A program made the translations under genes and the position numbers. From contig NC_087261.1 in the NCBI RefSeq assembly GCF_037042905.1, positions 17,172,917 to 17,236,916 of the forward strand: a stretch of 64,000 nucleotides of DNA, in the 5' to 3' direction. Positions 28,501 to 42,000 of the stretch are shown here, one piece after another; position 1 is the stretch's first letter, and each line of letters opens with the position of its first letter. The notes beneath the pieces were generated by a model, which ran no database searches, had not been told where the DNA came from, and worked only from the letters and a program-made list of their open reading frames with translations. Origin of the DNA: Lytechinus pictus (Eukaryota > Echinodermata > Echinoidea > Temnopleuroida > Toxopneustidae).

Positions 28501-28658
28501 AGAAATAATCGTTAACTTCGGAGCAGTTTTTCACCATTTATTCACCATTTTCGTGGGCACGGAGTAGCTGCTCTAATACGCGACCACCCTCCCCTGCCGT
28601 AATCGCGTTGGACGACAAGGTATATTACACTCTCGAAAAAAAATTTAAGTTCACCAAC

Positions 28659-28742
<84 letters not shown>

Positions 28743-28910
28743 TGTGTGTGTGTGTGTGTATGTGTGTGTGTGGATTTGTGTGTATTCATAAATTTATTTA
28801 TAAGGAGGGAGGTAAAAAAATCAAAGTTCACGAAAATGACTTCAGGTCAGGTGACTTGAAGTTGAAGTGTCCTGACTTCAGGTAAAATCTCAGGTGTGCA
28901 TTTCAATCGC

Positions 28911-28980
<70 letters not shown>

Positions 28981-31900
28981 GGTGTGTGTATATATAAAGT
29001 TATTTATAGGGTGGAAGTTGGTATGAAATTCATTTTATCAGAACAACCAAAAAATAGTTTCGAGTTCCGACAGAGAAGGTTGTGAGATTGTTTTGTTTTT
29101 TGCTATAAACATATTTAGTGTTCGTATATTGTCAGAGTTACGGGATGAACATAATAGTTCATTTATTTATTATCAAATCAGTGCTGTATCTCAGTAAGCA
29201 ATTTTTTTTAAAGAAAAGCTTGCTAAAATGTTGGATATTATTACTGGATATTATGAAGCTATACTGCATCCTAAACCTTTCATTCAATTCAATACCTGTA
29301 ATCTGAAGTGATTTTTTTGAAAATCAAAAGTACTCACACGCCTAATGACAGAGAACCAGTTTTAATGGTTAAGAATTTTATTAACCTTAATCAACCGTTG
29401 GAATTTTTTTTTTTGATTGACAGCAAATTAAAACAAATCTATATAATCCTTTGTTTCCTTTTCAGTTGTAATTTTAAAGTTTTGTTTTGCATTTTTTTAA
29501 ATGTTTTTCCTATTTACTACTATTTTTTTTTCTCTAATACTATCTAAATTGTTTGAAGAATATGGAATAAAATAGCTGTGTAATGCAATTTTAACTCTTG
29601 TGCTTTACCACTATAGTTAAACATAGTAAACAACTCATTTGGGTACGTGTATGAAAATATCTACCTTGGAGGTGGTTCCGTCTTACAAGAGATGTTTCTT
29701 GATGAATTAGAAGAGAAATTTACAATTGCTACAAGCAGCTCAGAGAGAGCCTCGAAGGTGAGAATATCAAGAACACGCTAAATTTGGAATATAAATGGAA
29801 ATAAGATGTTACGTACCGAATGATCCAGCTTGAAACATGCAAGAGACTTAAATGAAGCATTAAACTACACTTTACATGATTGGTACGTGATACATTTTAG
29901 ATTTGGAATCAAAATTTCCAAAGAAAATGGTATCCTTTGTTGCTTAAAACTTTGAAAAGACTTTGTATGTGTATGTATGTGATATAAAGATTAACACCGC
30001 GTGTTATCAACATGTCCTTTGCTGAAACAGGCTTGTATTTCCATTGTGAGTTCTGGCATTAGTCTCGATGCAATTCAATGTGAAAAAAGTCAGAACCTCG
30101 GTGCAATCATTGTTTTCTCTTTTTTTTAAAACATTAATGTGAAGAATCGGATTGTTAAATTGGATTTAGTCAACTGTGGTCAGTATCAGACCTGCGAGGA
30201 GTGCATTGGGGAGGATGGTGGGAATGATGGGGATCCTTACTGTGGATGGTGTACTCTAGAGGCAAGGTAAGTTTGTAGTGTATTTACTTTATTTTCCCTC
30301 TTGAAAATAATAGATAAATGATAATAATAAAAATAAAAATTGACTTTACATGAACAATCCTCGGACCAAAATGCACATCGATTTTTTTTAAATTCTTATT
30401 TGTTTACTTTCTAATTCACTCTCACCTATATCGTTTTTACTGCAAGGTGCACACGATACGAGGAATGTGCTTTCCCTGATAAATCTTCTCGGTGGCTGTC
30501 GTACAATGCCATCCAATGTGTATCCATCTCAGATGTCCAGCCTGATCATAGACTACCTTATCAAGTTAAAGAACAAGAAGTAGGTTGTGTTGTTTATAGG
30601 CAAGAAGCTATACCAACACCAGTACCAACGACGAATTCGAAACCGCCAAATATCAACTCTAATTGATATTTTGAATCGTTAACACAATTGTTAAATACAA
30701 GGATTTCTTGATTAGTGCAAAAATAAAGTTAGACTTTTTTGCCTATTTCTGTTATTTTGAAATATTGTGGATATCCACTGGTCTAAGTTTTATATCAGTA
30801 TGAAAGGTGATGATCTATTCGGAAGCACTTAAAGTTTCATAAAAGTTTGTTTTTTTCCAGAAAGATGCGGAACTTGGGGAAGCACCTGGGCCCCGTTGCA
30901 TAAAAGTTACTATAATGGTAACTTTGCCATCCAATGGTAACTACATGCATGGTAATGATGATCAACAGCCAATCAAAATCAATGATTTCATGGAAGTTAC
31001 CATCGCACGGAAAAGTACCATAGGAATGAAGACATTACTCCTGAATGCAACTAGTGGTTATTCATTTTAAGCTTGCATTATTTCGATTCCCGTACTAGTA
31101 ATACGTTAAAACGTCGTATTTGATATTATAAAAAATGATATAATAATTCGTAGTTACTCGTTAACAGGGGAAATAGTTTAAAGGCAATTACCATCACATA
31201 GTATTCTGTCTCTATACTGACCTTAGATCACCATTACTGTACGGCAGCTTCCAACCCTAAACGAGAACCACCAATACCAGTGTGCCTTTGACTCTTACCT
31301 GGTCAATGCTGTTACAACGTCCGATACAATAGTGTGTATAACGCCTCCTGTGAATTCTTTGCCTACAATCCAAGAAGGTGAGGGAAAAACTTAAGTCTCG
31401 TCGAGTGGTTTTACTAAACTGTTTAGTACATAAAGACTTTGAAGACTTCTTATTCAATTCTATGACCTAAACTTTGATTACCCATATTGAAACTAAATAT
31501 TATTTTCAAAACAAGGAACAGGAGGGTTCCAGGTGACCTCTCAAATCTTACTCTTGGTGGTCATGATAATATATCGCGTGTGGAAAATATTCAATTCTTA
31601 GGTATTCTCTCTTTGAAATCACATATTAATAGTGTGTGTAATAAAGTCTCGAGGTCTATAGGATTCATTTCAAAACTTAAATCCATATTAACTAAAAACA
31701 TACTTATTACATTGTATTATAGCCTAATCTTGCCACACCTAACATAGTGCAATTCAGTTTCGGGTCATACTTTCAAAAGTCATCTATCTGAATTATAACA
31801 CACATCAATGTAAATTGTTTCATCAACCCAAGGTTTCCTCTTCCATGGTTTTAAATTTATTCCGTGTGCAATATATCAAATTGTGAAATAGCCTTGATCA

Positions 31901-34900
31901 AAATACTCTACAAAGTTCAACACTTTCCAAATTCAAACTCTCTTTAAAAAGACTGTACTTTTCTAAAATGATTTCATGCTGAGTTACAATGTATACAAGG
32001 TTAGATTCTCATTCTCTTTTCTTTTATTGTAAATGGTACTTATCATGACTCTATTCTTTGTACCTCTTCCATCTACACAGTCTCCCCTCTCTTTCTGTTT
32101 CTCTCTAATTTATGTGTTTACATATGTGGGTGTGTAGGTATATGTTTTCATTGTTACATATGTATTCTTAATGTATAATTTGTATTATAATGGTAACCTC
32201 AAATCTCTAGTGTATGTTGGGATCCTGCTCATAAGCACTATGCTTTTTAAGGGCATCTCTCCATTTTTAAACAATATGTATTTGTATTTCATGTCAGATT
32301 TTTATGTATACTTATTTTTAAAGATGGTAAATAAATTGAAATTGAAAAGCATCTTGAAATGAAATTCCAACTTACTTTTGTTTTTCAATTTACGAATGGC
32401 AATTCATTGGCATTAGACTCACAATATTTTTTTCAATAACCTTGTCGTTGATGTCCCTTAAAAGATATTGTTTGTTCTGTCTTCTTTTGTTTAATTTGTT
32501 TTAACCGTTAGACGACCATGTAGTACTGATTCTTTCCATTGTCTCAACGGAGACCAGAGTTTACTTCATAAGCACGGAGTTTATACTGTTTGACTGCACC
32601 CATCATGAATCGTATGTAACGGAATGCACTTGATATTTAATTGCTTAGATTTATTAACGTAACATATGTACATTTAATTTCCTATGTTGAACCATGTTTT
32701 ACATAATTATCATGTGATGAATTGTATATACCCATGACACCATCGCGATGGTGCATGGACGTAACGATGCATCGTTACGTCCATGCAGTTTTCGATGGGA
32801 CAGATAAGGGCAAATAGAAATAAACACAGTTGGAAATGCTACAACCTTCTGAGAACGTAGAGAGAACTGTTGATTGACGCGACATAGTCTGGATGATCTC
32901 TGGAGACCCATTTTCCCGCTATATGGACTCTGAACATGCCCTAAGTCCATGTAGGAGGAGAACCGGCTGAACAGTGTAGTAATAACTCAATAAGGACCTT
33001 CTTGTGACAGAATGACAGCTCCAAAGACATAGCAGACGCGAAACAGCGTATAAAAACAGATGCTGGTCGAAGTGGCAAGTCTGGGAAGTTGCCTATCTGA
33101 CCTCTGGAGTATGAATGCAAAAAGTCGCAATCTCGAGGACCTCGAGAGAAGGAACCGTTTAGACGCAGCACGGACCGCGTCTGCAACTATAAACTCGGTG
33201 GGAGCGCCACCAACGCAATATGAATTTAGAAAGGACGTGGCGCAGACATTGTTTACACGGGACAATTCCAAAAACTTTTTTCTGAATTTCTACGACGTAG
33301 CAAGAACTTCCTCCGAAGTAATGGTTCCTTTATCATGCCTCATTTTCTCATGGAAATATAAGTAAAATATCGAAAATAATAGTTCACATAATGTGGAGCG
33401 ATGTTACGTACTGTGTTTCCTTTGAAAGGGTCACTTTGTTAAGAATTGAGCAGTTTCCCAAATCTACATGTATGTAATTTACTCAATATGTAGTAAAATT
33501 ATCGGTTATTCTGGCGCCGTAATTTCAGGGATGGTTCGGGCTGAAAATGTTTATATTCAAATAGAGTATAATTCACAAAGCAAAAAGCTGAAAATTACAT
33601 CAAAATCGGATAACGATATAACTGAATATAATATATTATTTTTTTATTTTAAGAAAACAGTTATATGCACATCGTCATGAACAGTGGCGGACCGTGACTC
33701 GGAGGAGACAAAGCATTGGGGGGGGGGGGCACAGCATTGTTCACAGACAATGCAGTCCCCCCCCCCCAATGCTTTGTCTCCTCCGGTTCACGGTACGCTA
33801 GTGGTCATGAATATTCATTAGGTCGGCTGATGATGTCTTATCCCCACTTATTTTTTCCTATGTTATTACATGAAATCATAATTATTTCATTTTTCATACA
33901 TGTGTAAATGATGTGCCTCCATCTTGATGAAATAAGTTGTGGCAATAAATAACCAATGCACTTAAACAGTTATCAATCCAATTGTTTTAGTTCTTGGTAG
34001 ATTTTTTTTAATAAACAAAATTTCATATGATGAAATCCAAAAGAACAAGTGGGGATATGACATCATCAGCCAAACTAAAGAATATCCATGAAGATATGCC
34101 TAGAACTGTTTCGCCGGAATAATACAAATCTTTAAATTCAGTAAACTTCGTAATTGTTATCCGATTTTGATCAAATTTTCAGCATTTTGCTCTGTGCATT
34201 TTTTTCTATTTATTGAGATATAAATATCTCCAGCCTGGACTATCCCTTTAACATATAATGTTTGCGCTCATTCGTATTACTCTTACTAATACCACTATTC
34301 AAAGGAAAATTTAATCGTGATTACATTCTCTAAGGAGGGGACAAGGGTATTTATCAGGCAAGACATATTCGCAAGTGACGGTACAGACAATCATTTCCCA
34401 CTTTTCGCTGGAAAACGCGAACGCATGTTTACGACGGTAGTTCGTCTTGGTAGAGACTTTTGGGCCCGGCGTAAAACACTATCCTGCAATGAAAGTTGTG
34501 TGACATGATAATATTTTATGTTTCGCATCCGCAACGGGAACATTCAATTTGCATTTCGTGTGCAAAATTCTGGTTGATACTATGGTAACAGCGACATATC
34601 CGATTTAGGACGAGTTTCAAGAGCGATTCTAGGACAATAAAGATTACCCCCGGACAACTACCCCCTGACAATTATCCCCGAGAACAATTACCCCTTGGAC
34701 AGTCAGCTCCCGAGGACAATTACCCCCAGACAAGTACCCCCGGACAATTACCCCCGATGACAATTATCTCCCGGGCAATTTCCCCCTCGGACAATTACCC
34801 CCGGACATCTACCCCTCGGACAATCACCCCCCTCGGAAAACTACCCTACGAGGACAATTACCCCGGACAATCTATTCCAGAGCCATATTTGGTTCCTCCC

Positions 34901-36027
34901 AGAGCTCGAGAGGCCGCACAGGGGGAGGGGGCACTTTCATTGGCGAGTGGACACCAGGAGCGACCAAGCGTAAAAAGGAATTTCCTTTTCAAAAGTAGGC
35001 ACATTACGTAAGTAGCGTTATAAGGGTGCCAAAAACGACACATGAAATACTGAAAAAAGGTATATCGTTAGGAAAGCTACGGCTTTTCGGTAAAATATCC
35101 AATAATTGTTAAGGGTAGGGTGTCACCCGCCAAATACTTGTTAATGGATGCATTTTCATAATCTGGAAAAAAATGCTTCCCTTGTTTAGGGTGCTTGGTA
35201 TCCACTCGTCAATGGAAGTTGTCCCCCCTGGAATTTGAAATCTAATCCCCCATTTCGGGGGTAAGGTAAAACATAATGCCTATCACATCGTGTGCTAGTT
35301 GATGGCTTACCGTTTGTGTAGGAGGAGCTGCAGGCAAAAGAAAACCCCTTCAAATTCGGATGGTTTTCAGACGAATAGGCGTATTGCATAATGGTGTGTA
35401 CATATCAACGCATGCGATGTGGTTTTGCCGGAGAGGTGATCCACCAATGTTCCCAATTAGATGCAATATCGATTCGATGGACTGTATATATTTATACCTA
35501 AGCCTTAATTCAGTAAGTTTTTCCTCACTCAATATGTACTCGATTTGTACCATGTAGGCCGAGCATTTTTTTTTAAATATTTCCAGCCACCTGCCAGAGT
35601 ACAGCCCTGCAGGCTCTGTCAGGCATATTCTATGATGACTAGTCGCACATGCATGAAAGCGGGATTTAACCTCACAAATTGAAATGGCATGCATGGTGTC
35701 GCATGAAGGAGTTTTGCACACGAAAAACAGATATATAGGGCCTGTAACACAAAGCTTAGAAATGATTGTAGAACATTTTCTACGTTTGATTATATCAACT
35801 GTAATGTGCAATCATCTTAAACATCGACTGAATGTTTAATCGTTAACCATTGTGTTATTGGACCCTATTGTCGGTGTTCTCGAGATTGCGAAAGTTCGCT
35901 ATTGTCCATCATCTGTGTCGTATTTTCGCTCGGACCAATTTTCAGTTGCTTAAGTCGTTAGGTCTTAGCTTTCCATATGGATCTACATACGTTTATTGAT
36001 AACAGTTTTCACTGTTGAATTAAAATA

Positions 36028-36076
<49 letters not shown>

Positions 36077-39000
36077 AATTTGCATTTGCAGTATTTTGTG
36101 TTACATTTACCATGGCTATGGCTCTCCTCATTACCTCATATTACTTTTGACTGAAACTTGTTTAGCCAGAATGTATCGGGCAAATCAGGGATGTTCTCAT
36201 GCGTGTCTATAAGGTATAATATACAGCAATGTGCCCTTGTACATGAATGAGGAAATCTCCTCAATCAGGACCAGCATTAAGTAAATTAAGTTTTTTTAAA
36301 AGTTGTGTAAATTTCATGTTATCATCATAATAATTATTAATAATCTGGATTTTGTTTTCAGCTGTTCGTCTTGTGTCTCAAGTGCATGGCCATGTGACTG
36401 GTGTGTTTATGACAACATGTGTACATATGAAAGTAGCTCATGCCAGACTGGTGAAACAGTGGTGATTGGGGAAAATGTAAGCAATTTATCAATGAAAACA
36501 TAGACCTACCTTATAGCTGTATCTTTTCTACTATTAATATTACTGCTGTATATAAATATCATGAAGTCCAAACTCATCATTATTATTACCTTCACCAGTA
36601 TGTCTTATGATTTAACATTTCATAATTGAAGTCATATAAAGTTGTCAATTAACCTTACTTTAAAATGTCATAACTGATTAGACATTGAATTTCTAAAATT
36701 AGAATCCCGTAGGCTCCGGAAACAAAGGCAAACGCTTCTGTCCTCAGCTGGTTGGGACATCAGAATCTTTCTTCATACCAGTGAATATTCCTTCAAGTTT
36801 CTCACTAGTGGCAAGAAATATTCCTACAGATCAAACAAAGGTATTTCTTCTGTTTGTAATTGCATTTGTAACGTGAAGACTTTTATCCTCCTCACTCATA
36901 ACATTATCCTACCATACCCACATAAGCTAATGTTCTTACCATTGTTGCTGCAGAAAAGTTACTGCCGGGTCTGTTGTTGATGATCCTGTCTCAGTACTCC
37001 TCCATAAGCAAGGTTTCCACTTTGGCGAGTTAACATCGCGAGTTATGGCGAGTTATAGCGAGTTGCCAAAATAAGGCACTCGCGATAACTCGCATAAAGC
37101 TCACCATGAAACTTGGGATAGCTCGCGACAACTCGGCATGGCTCGGCGGAGCTCGTTCAAGCTCGGGAAAACTCTCCTTGAAATCGTGAGCAGTTTCAAA
37201 AATTTTGAACATGTTCAAAAATTTTGCTAACTCGCTGTAACTCGTGCTGAACTCACCTAAACTCGTTATATACTCGCAGTACTCGCAATAACTCGTAAGA
37301 AGCTCGAGATAAACTCACAATAACTCGTAATAACTCGCCAAATCTGAGTATACGCGAGTGCGTTCCGAGTTTTCAAGAGCGAGATACGAGCATTGCGATC
37401 GTTTTACGAGTCAACTGGAGGTGCCCACGATATTAGCGCGACTTTAGATCGAGCACCCCGAGTTACAGCGAGTTTCGTATGAGTTTATTCCGAGTGCGTT
37501 GCAAGTGCTCAGAGGCATGCCAGCTGAATGATAAATGTCCAGTGATCTATATACCCCCACATATAAACCCCTCAAAAAAAGTTTGGAAATCTGAGTTTGG
37601 CCATTAATTTTTCCCAACTCCAGAATTTACACATTGCATATTTGACATCATCAAAAGGTCATTCAATTCTCTTTACAATGATACCATGCTTGTTATGATC
37701 ATGCCATCACGAAAAGAGCAGGATTCAAAAGTGTTGGATGAAGTCTGAATTGAAAAGCTGCAAAACGAGCAAAAAAGTTTGGAAATCTGAGTTTGGCCAT
37801 TAATTTCTCCCGACTCCAAATTTTACACAATGCATATTTGATATCTTTCAAAAGATCATTTGATTCTCTTTAAAATGATCCCATGCTTCTTATGATCATG
37901 CCATACAAAAAAGCAAAATTGAAAAGTGTTGGATGAGGTCTGAAGTAAAAAGCTGCAAAACTAGCAGAAATAATCATGAAGGGTCAATAAAGAACATGAT
38001 TCTTTTGTCTGTGTCAATAAAGATGAAAATCCATTCAAATCAAACCCCTGCTTTTTCATTTCATAATGTTTTGTTGTGGCTTATGTTTGTTTGTTGTGTG
38101 TTTGCTTGTGCAGAGGTGTGTTTGATTCCATTTGAATGCTGATGTTAAGGTGCATGAAAACAATTGCTGAGAATCTCACTCATCATCATGGAAGAAAAGA
38201 ACAGTGACTTTCAAAATTGTGTCATTTTGCAAATTTTGAATTTTGACCTTGCCTTACATTTCAAGGCACTGCACCTTCATGTGAGCCGAAATCATATCAT
38301 GGAAAGAATCATTTTAAAGAAAATCAGATGATCTATTCATTGATATTAATTCAACATTGATATTTACTAAAACCGAGACGAGATTACCGATCAAACTCAA
38401 AAGAAACCGCTTAAAAACTCACTCATCACCACGGAAAAAGGAACAGTAACTTTCAATATTGTGTCACTTTGCAACTTAAGTTTGAATTTTGACCTTGCCC
38501 CACATTTCGAGGCACTGCACCTCAATGTGAACCATAATCATATCATGTAGGGTATCATTTTAAAGAAAAATAGATGATCTAATCATTGATATTAATAATA
38601 ATTGATATTTACTAAAACAGAGGAGGGAGTTTTGATTAAAGTCGGATTTCCAAACTTTTTTAGAGGAGTTTATTTTAAAGTGAGAGCACATTTTAACTGA
38701 CCCACGCAATGTACACGTACTTTTAAAAAGGCTGTTGCAACTGCATTATTACAACTTTCAACAAATAAGGAGAGAAATATGCCTCGATCCAAAAGATCCA
38801 AGAGTTGTGGCCATTCAGGTAGGGAAACAGCGAAAGAAGATGACATTCAAACAAGGGTAGAAGAAGTGCAGGAAGAGACAATTGAAACGGAAGAGGAGGT
38901 CAATGACGAGCAGAGCCAAGGTACAAGAACAAGACATCAAACTAAACAAGGTCCAAGTGGAGCGCCTCTGGCATTCTCACCTGCATCACGCTATCCAATA

Positions 39001-42000
39001 TAGTAGCAGTGCTGACTTTGAAAACTACTATAAAATAATTATTCACAAAAACACCATTCATACAATGATACAATACTACGTTCATTGACAATAAATGACA
39101 TTTGACCTTGATCATGTGACCTAAGACTTGTCAGTGATACTTGATTACCCCTATATCCACATTTTATAAACTGTATCTAAACTTTGAAAGTTATGACAGC
39201 AATATAGTATTAATCTCCAAAATGGCCAAAGTTCAATAACCTTAAATGACCTTCGACTTTGGTCATGTGACCTGAAACTGGCATGATATTTTCGGTGATA
39301 CTTGACTACTCTAATATCCAGGTTGATGAATCATATCCATAAGCTTTCAAAGTTATGATGGTAATTCAACAAATACCCCCAACATGGCCAAAGTTCATTG
39401 AACTTAAATGACCTTTGACCTTCGTCATGTGACCTGAAACTCGCACAGGATGTTCAGTAATACTTGATTACTCTTATATTCAAGTTTCATGAATCAGATC
39501 TATAAACTTTCAAAGTTATGATGGTAATTCAACAGATCGCCCGAACATCACTAAAGTTCAATGACCTTTGACCTTGGACATGTGACCTGAAATTCGCACA
39601 GGATTTTTAGTGATACCTGATTACTATTTTGTTCAAGTTTTATGAATCAGATTCATAAACTTTCTAAGCTATAACAAATACCCCAATTGGCCAAAGTCCA
39701 TTGACCCTAATAGACCTTTGACCTTAGTCATGTGACTTGAAACTCAAGCAGGATGTTTATATACTTTAATAACCTTATGTCCACGTTTCATGAACTAGGT
39801 TCATACATTTTCTAAGTTATGATGACATTTCAAAAACTTTGATGTTGATTCCCTAAACATGGTCTAAGTTCATTGACCATAAATGACCTCTGACCTTGGT
39901 CGTGTGACCTGAAACTCAAGAAGGATGTTTAGTAATGCTTGATAAAACTTATGGTCAAGTTTCTTGAACTAGGTTCATATACTTTCTAAGTTATGATGCC
40001 ATTTCAAAAACTTAACCTTCGGTTAAGATTTGGTGTTGACGCCGCCGCCGCCGGCATCCATCTTTGAGTGCCAAATATGTGCATATCCCGCCCCTTGGTC
40101 GTATGAAACTCTTATCACTCGTAACAAAATCTTTATAACTCGTTCATAGCTCGCTTTAAGTCGTATAAAGGTCACCGCAACTCATACTAAGCTCGGCCTG
40201 ACTCGTTTCGCGCTCGGTTCACTCGTACAGCGAGCGTAGTGAACTCGATGTTGAGTCTTTTGTCACTGAAGCAAATTCCAGGAAAAAATGTAAATTTCAC
40301 GCGAGCTTGTGCGAGCTAAGGCGAGTTAGAGCTCGCGCAGCTCGCGTATGACTCGCAACTCCAACTCGCCAAAGTGGAAACCTTGCTATAGACTGCACTC
40401 TTTTACTACTTTTAATGTTACTGACGATGCTGCTGTTCTTGCTGCCATTACTTGGTTATCTTAATGCTTATAATAAGTTAAGCTATGGTCATTTTTATAT
40501 TAACTCTAGCCAATAATCAAATTGTTATGATATTGCTGGTGAGAAAATGCATATTATATCATGATTTTCTTTTAACTTCAATGTTCGTAGATTAGGTCAT
40601 TCGATTGCATTCTTCGTATTAATGAAGCTGAGGCAGGGGTACAGAGTACATTCTTCAACGAAAGTTATATTCTCTGTGAGTCCAAAGAGGTAAACATTAT
40701 TGATTGCAGTATTTAAGTTGCATTAAACTGCATCAAAAGAATATCAAATAAATTCGATGCACACCAATGTATTGCTAATTTCTAACTAGCCGATATCATA
40801 ATTTTATACTTCGTGTGATATGTACTGTACCTCAGGAACATTCTGTTCGTTTTAGACAAATGGAATTTGTACATTAATAAGCATACAGGAAGTTGGTTAT
40901 TCCGGTTATGTCCCATCCCCATAATAAAAACATAGTCGGATTGTTCCTGTCTGAACATTTACACCCAGGTATCGATATCATTTGATTCTAACTTTACCAT
41001 TAGATTTATTCATTTATAATGCTCTCGGTCAGGTCCCCTGCGAGATGTGTATCTGTTACCAGAGTGTGGTCGGTAAACGGAATACAGTTGACTGCATCAC
41101 TATGTGTTTCCTTGTTCTATTGTATATTTGTTGTGTTACTTTTTGTACACTATGGTATTTCATTATGATTTCAATCTTTTATATTGTAAAACCATTTTGT
41201 AATTCGGCTTTATGCTGCGATTAAAGTTTTATCTCAATAACTCATATTGAATTGAATTTATGAAATATATAGAATCCAATATTCGAACTGTGAAGTAGAC
41301 CGAAGTAAGTATACCGAACAGAATGTGCATACATAAAATCAGATTTTTTAAAGTATTTTCTTTTTTTCTTCTTGTGAAGAAAATCTTCAAACAGATGAAT
41401 CATTCTAGTATTGATCTTTCTTTGCAATACTTCACAGTACATGTATGCCGACGACCTCCTTCAGAATAATGTAAGCGTATCCGTTCAATGGAATGGCCAA
41501 CACTATATAGATGACCCTACGGATACATATGGTATGAACAAAAGTATTTTTAGTTACTCTTTCTTATGAACCTCATGAAAGCAATGACGTCTTATCATTT
41601 TTTTATGTCAAGTAGGCCTATATTTGTTTATACTTTAGGCACAGTATCAAAGGTTTCTCCCCTAGTTTGAATTCTGCATTGAAAATATAAAGTGTGAAAT
41701 GATTTGAAATCCAGTATAACATCAATAATGGCTATTTGCTATTTCAATTTCAACACGATCAAAGATGTTTTATTTCAATTTTGCGTGAATTTCAATGTAA
41801 AGTAGTTTGGTTAACGAATTCTAAAAGTCTGGACGTGGAATAAAAAGTAATATATTCAGATTGCGGAAATATCTTGGAATACTAACAAACTTTTGTTTGC
41901 CTTTAAGTAACTCTGTACAAGTGTTCAGTTAACGGCGGAAGTTGTAGCCGGTGTCTGTCTCCGGAAGCAACACCTTCGTTCCTAAATTGCGGTTGGTGTG

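Larger units (their letters stand above)
26681..29616. other. Rest of intron 2
   Basis: It holds about four degenerate copies of a roughly 150-190-base unit at 27235-27850 (each with a variant of ATAATCCACTGCAAGTCATGA and ACTTGAAGTTGACATGGC), two microsatellite blocks (28662-28780 and 28914-28990) and A/T-rich filler. No exon seen. Confidence 0.55.
37007..40387. mobile_element. 3.4-kb foldback element with 25-bp perfect terminal inverted repeats and GCGAGTT arms
   Basis: AGCAAGGTTTCCACTTTGGC plus GAGTT (37007-37031) is perfectly inverted at 40363-40387, and ATA flanks both ends (37004-37006, 40388-40390). The arms, 37030-37510 and about 40100-40380, are dense in CGAGTTA-type motifs and their inverse TAACTCG. 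The interior contains a second TIR element (37566-38673) and a tandem repeat block. No transposase seen. Confidence 0.85.

Noticed and set aside
28608-28859. Open frames of Tyr-Ile and Cys-Val repeats
   Set aside because: They are read-through of the (AT)n(TG)n microsatellite.
30861-31080. Possible extra plexin exon after TTTTTTCCAG
   Set aside because: The frame is open but reads into a GGGCCCCGTTGCATAAAAGT repeat. Exons 5 and 6 already join in phase and match plexin without it.
32987-33365. Overlapping 80-100-codon frames on both strands
   Set aside because: Neither frame resembles plexin or any known family, and exons 7 and 8 join correctly without them.
35350-35811. 153-codon minus-strand open frame
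   Set aside because: It runs into a hairpin MITE and shows no family resemblance.
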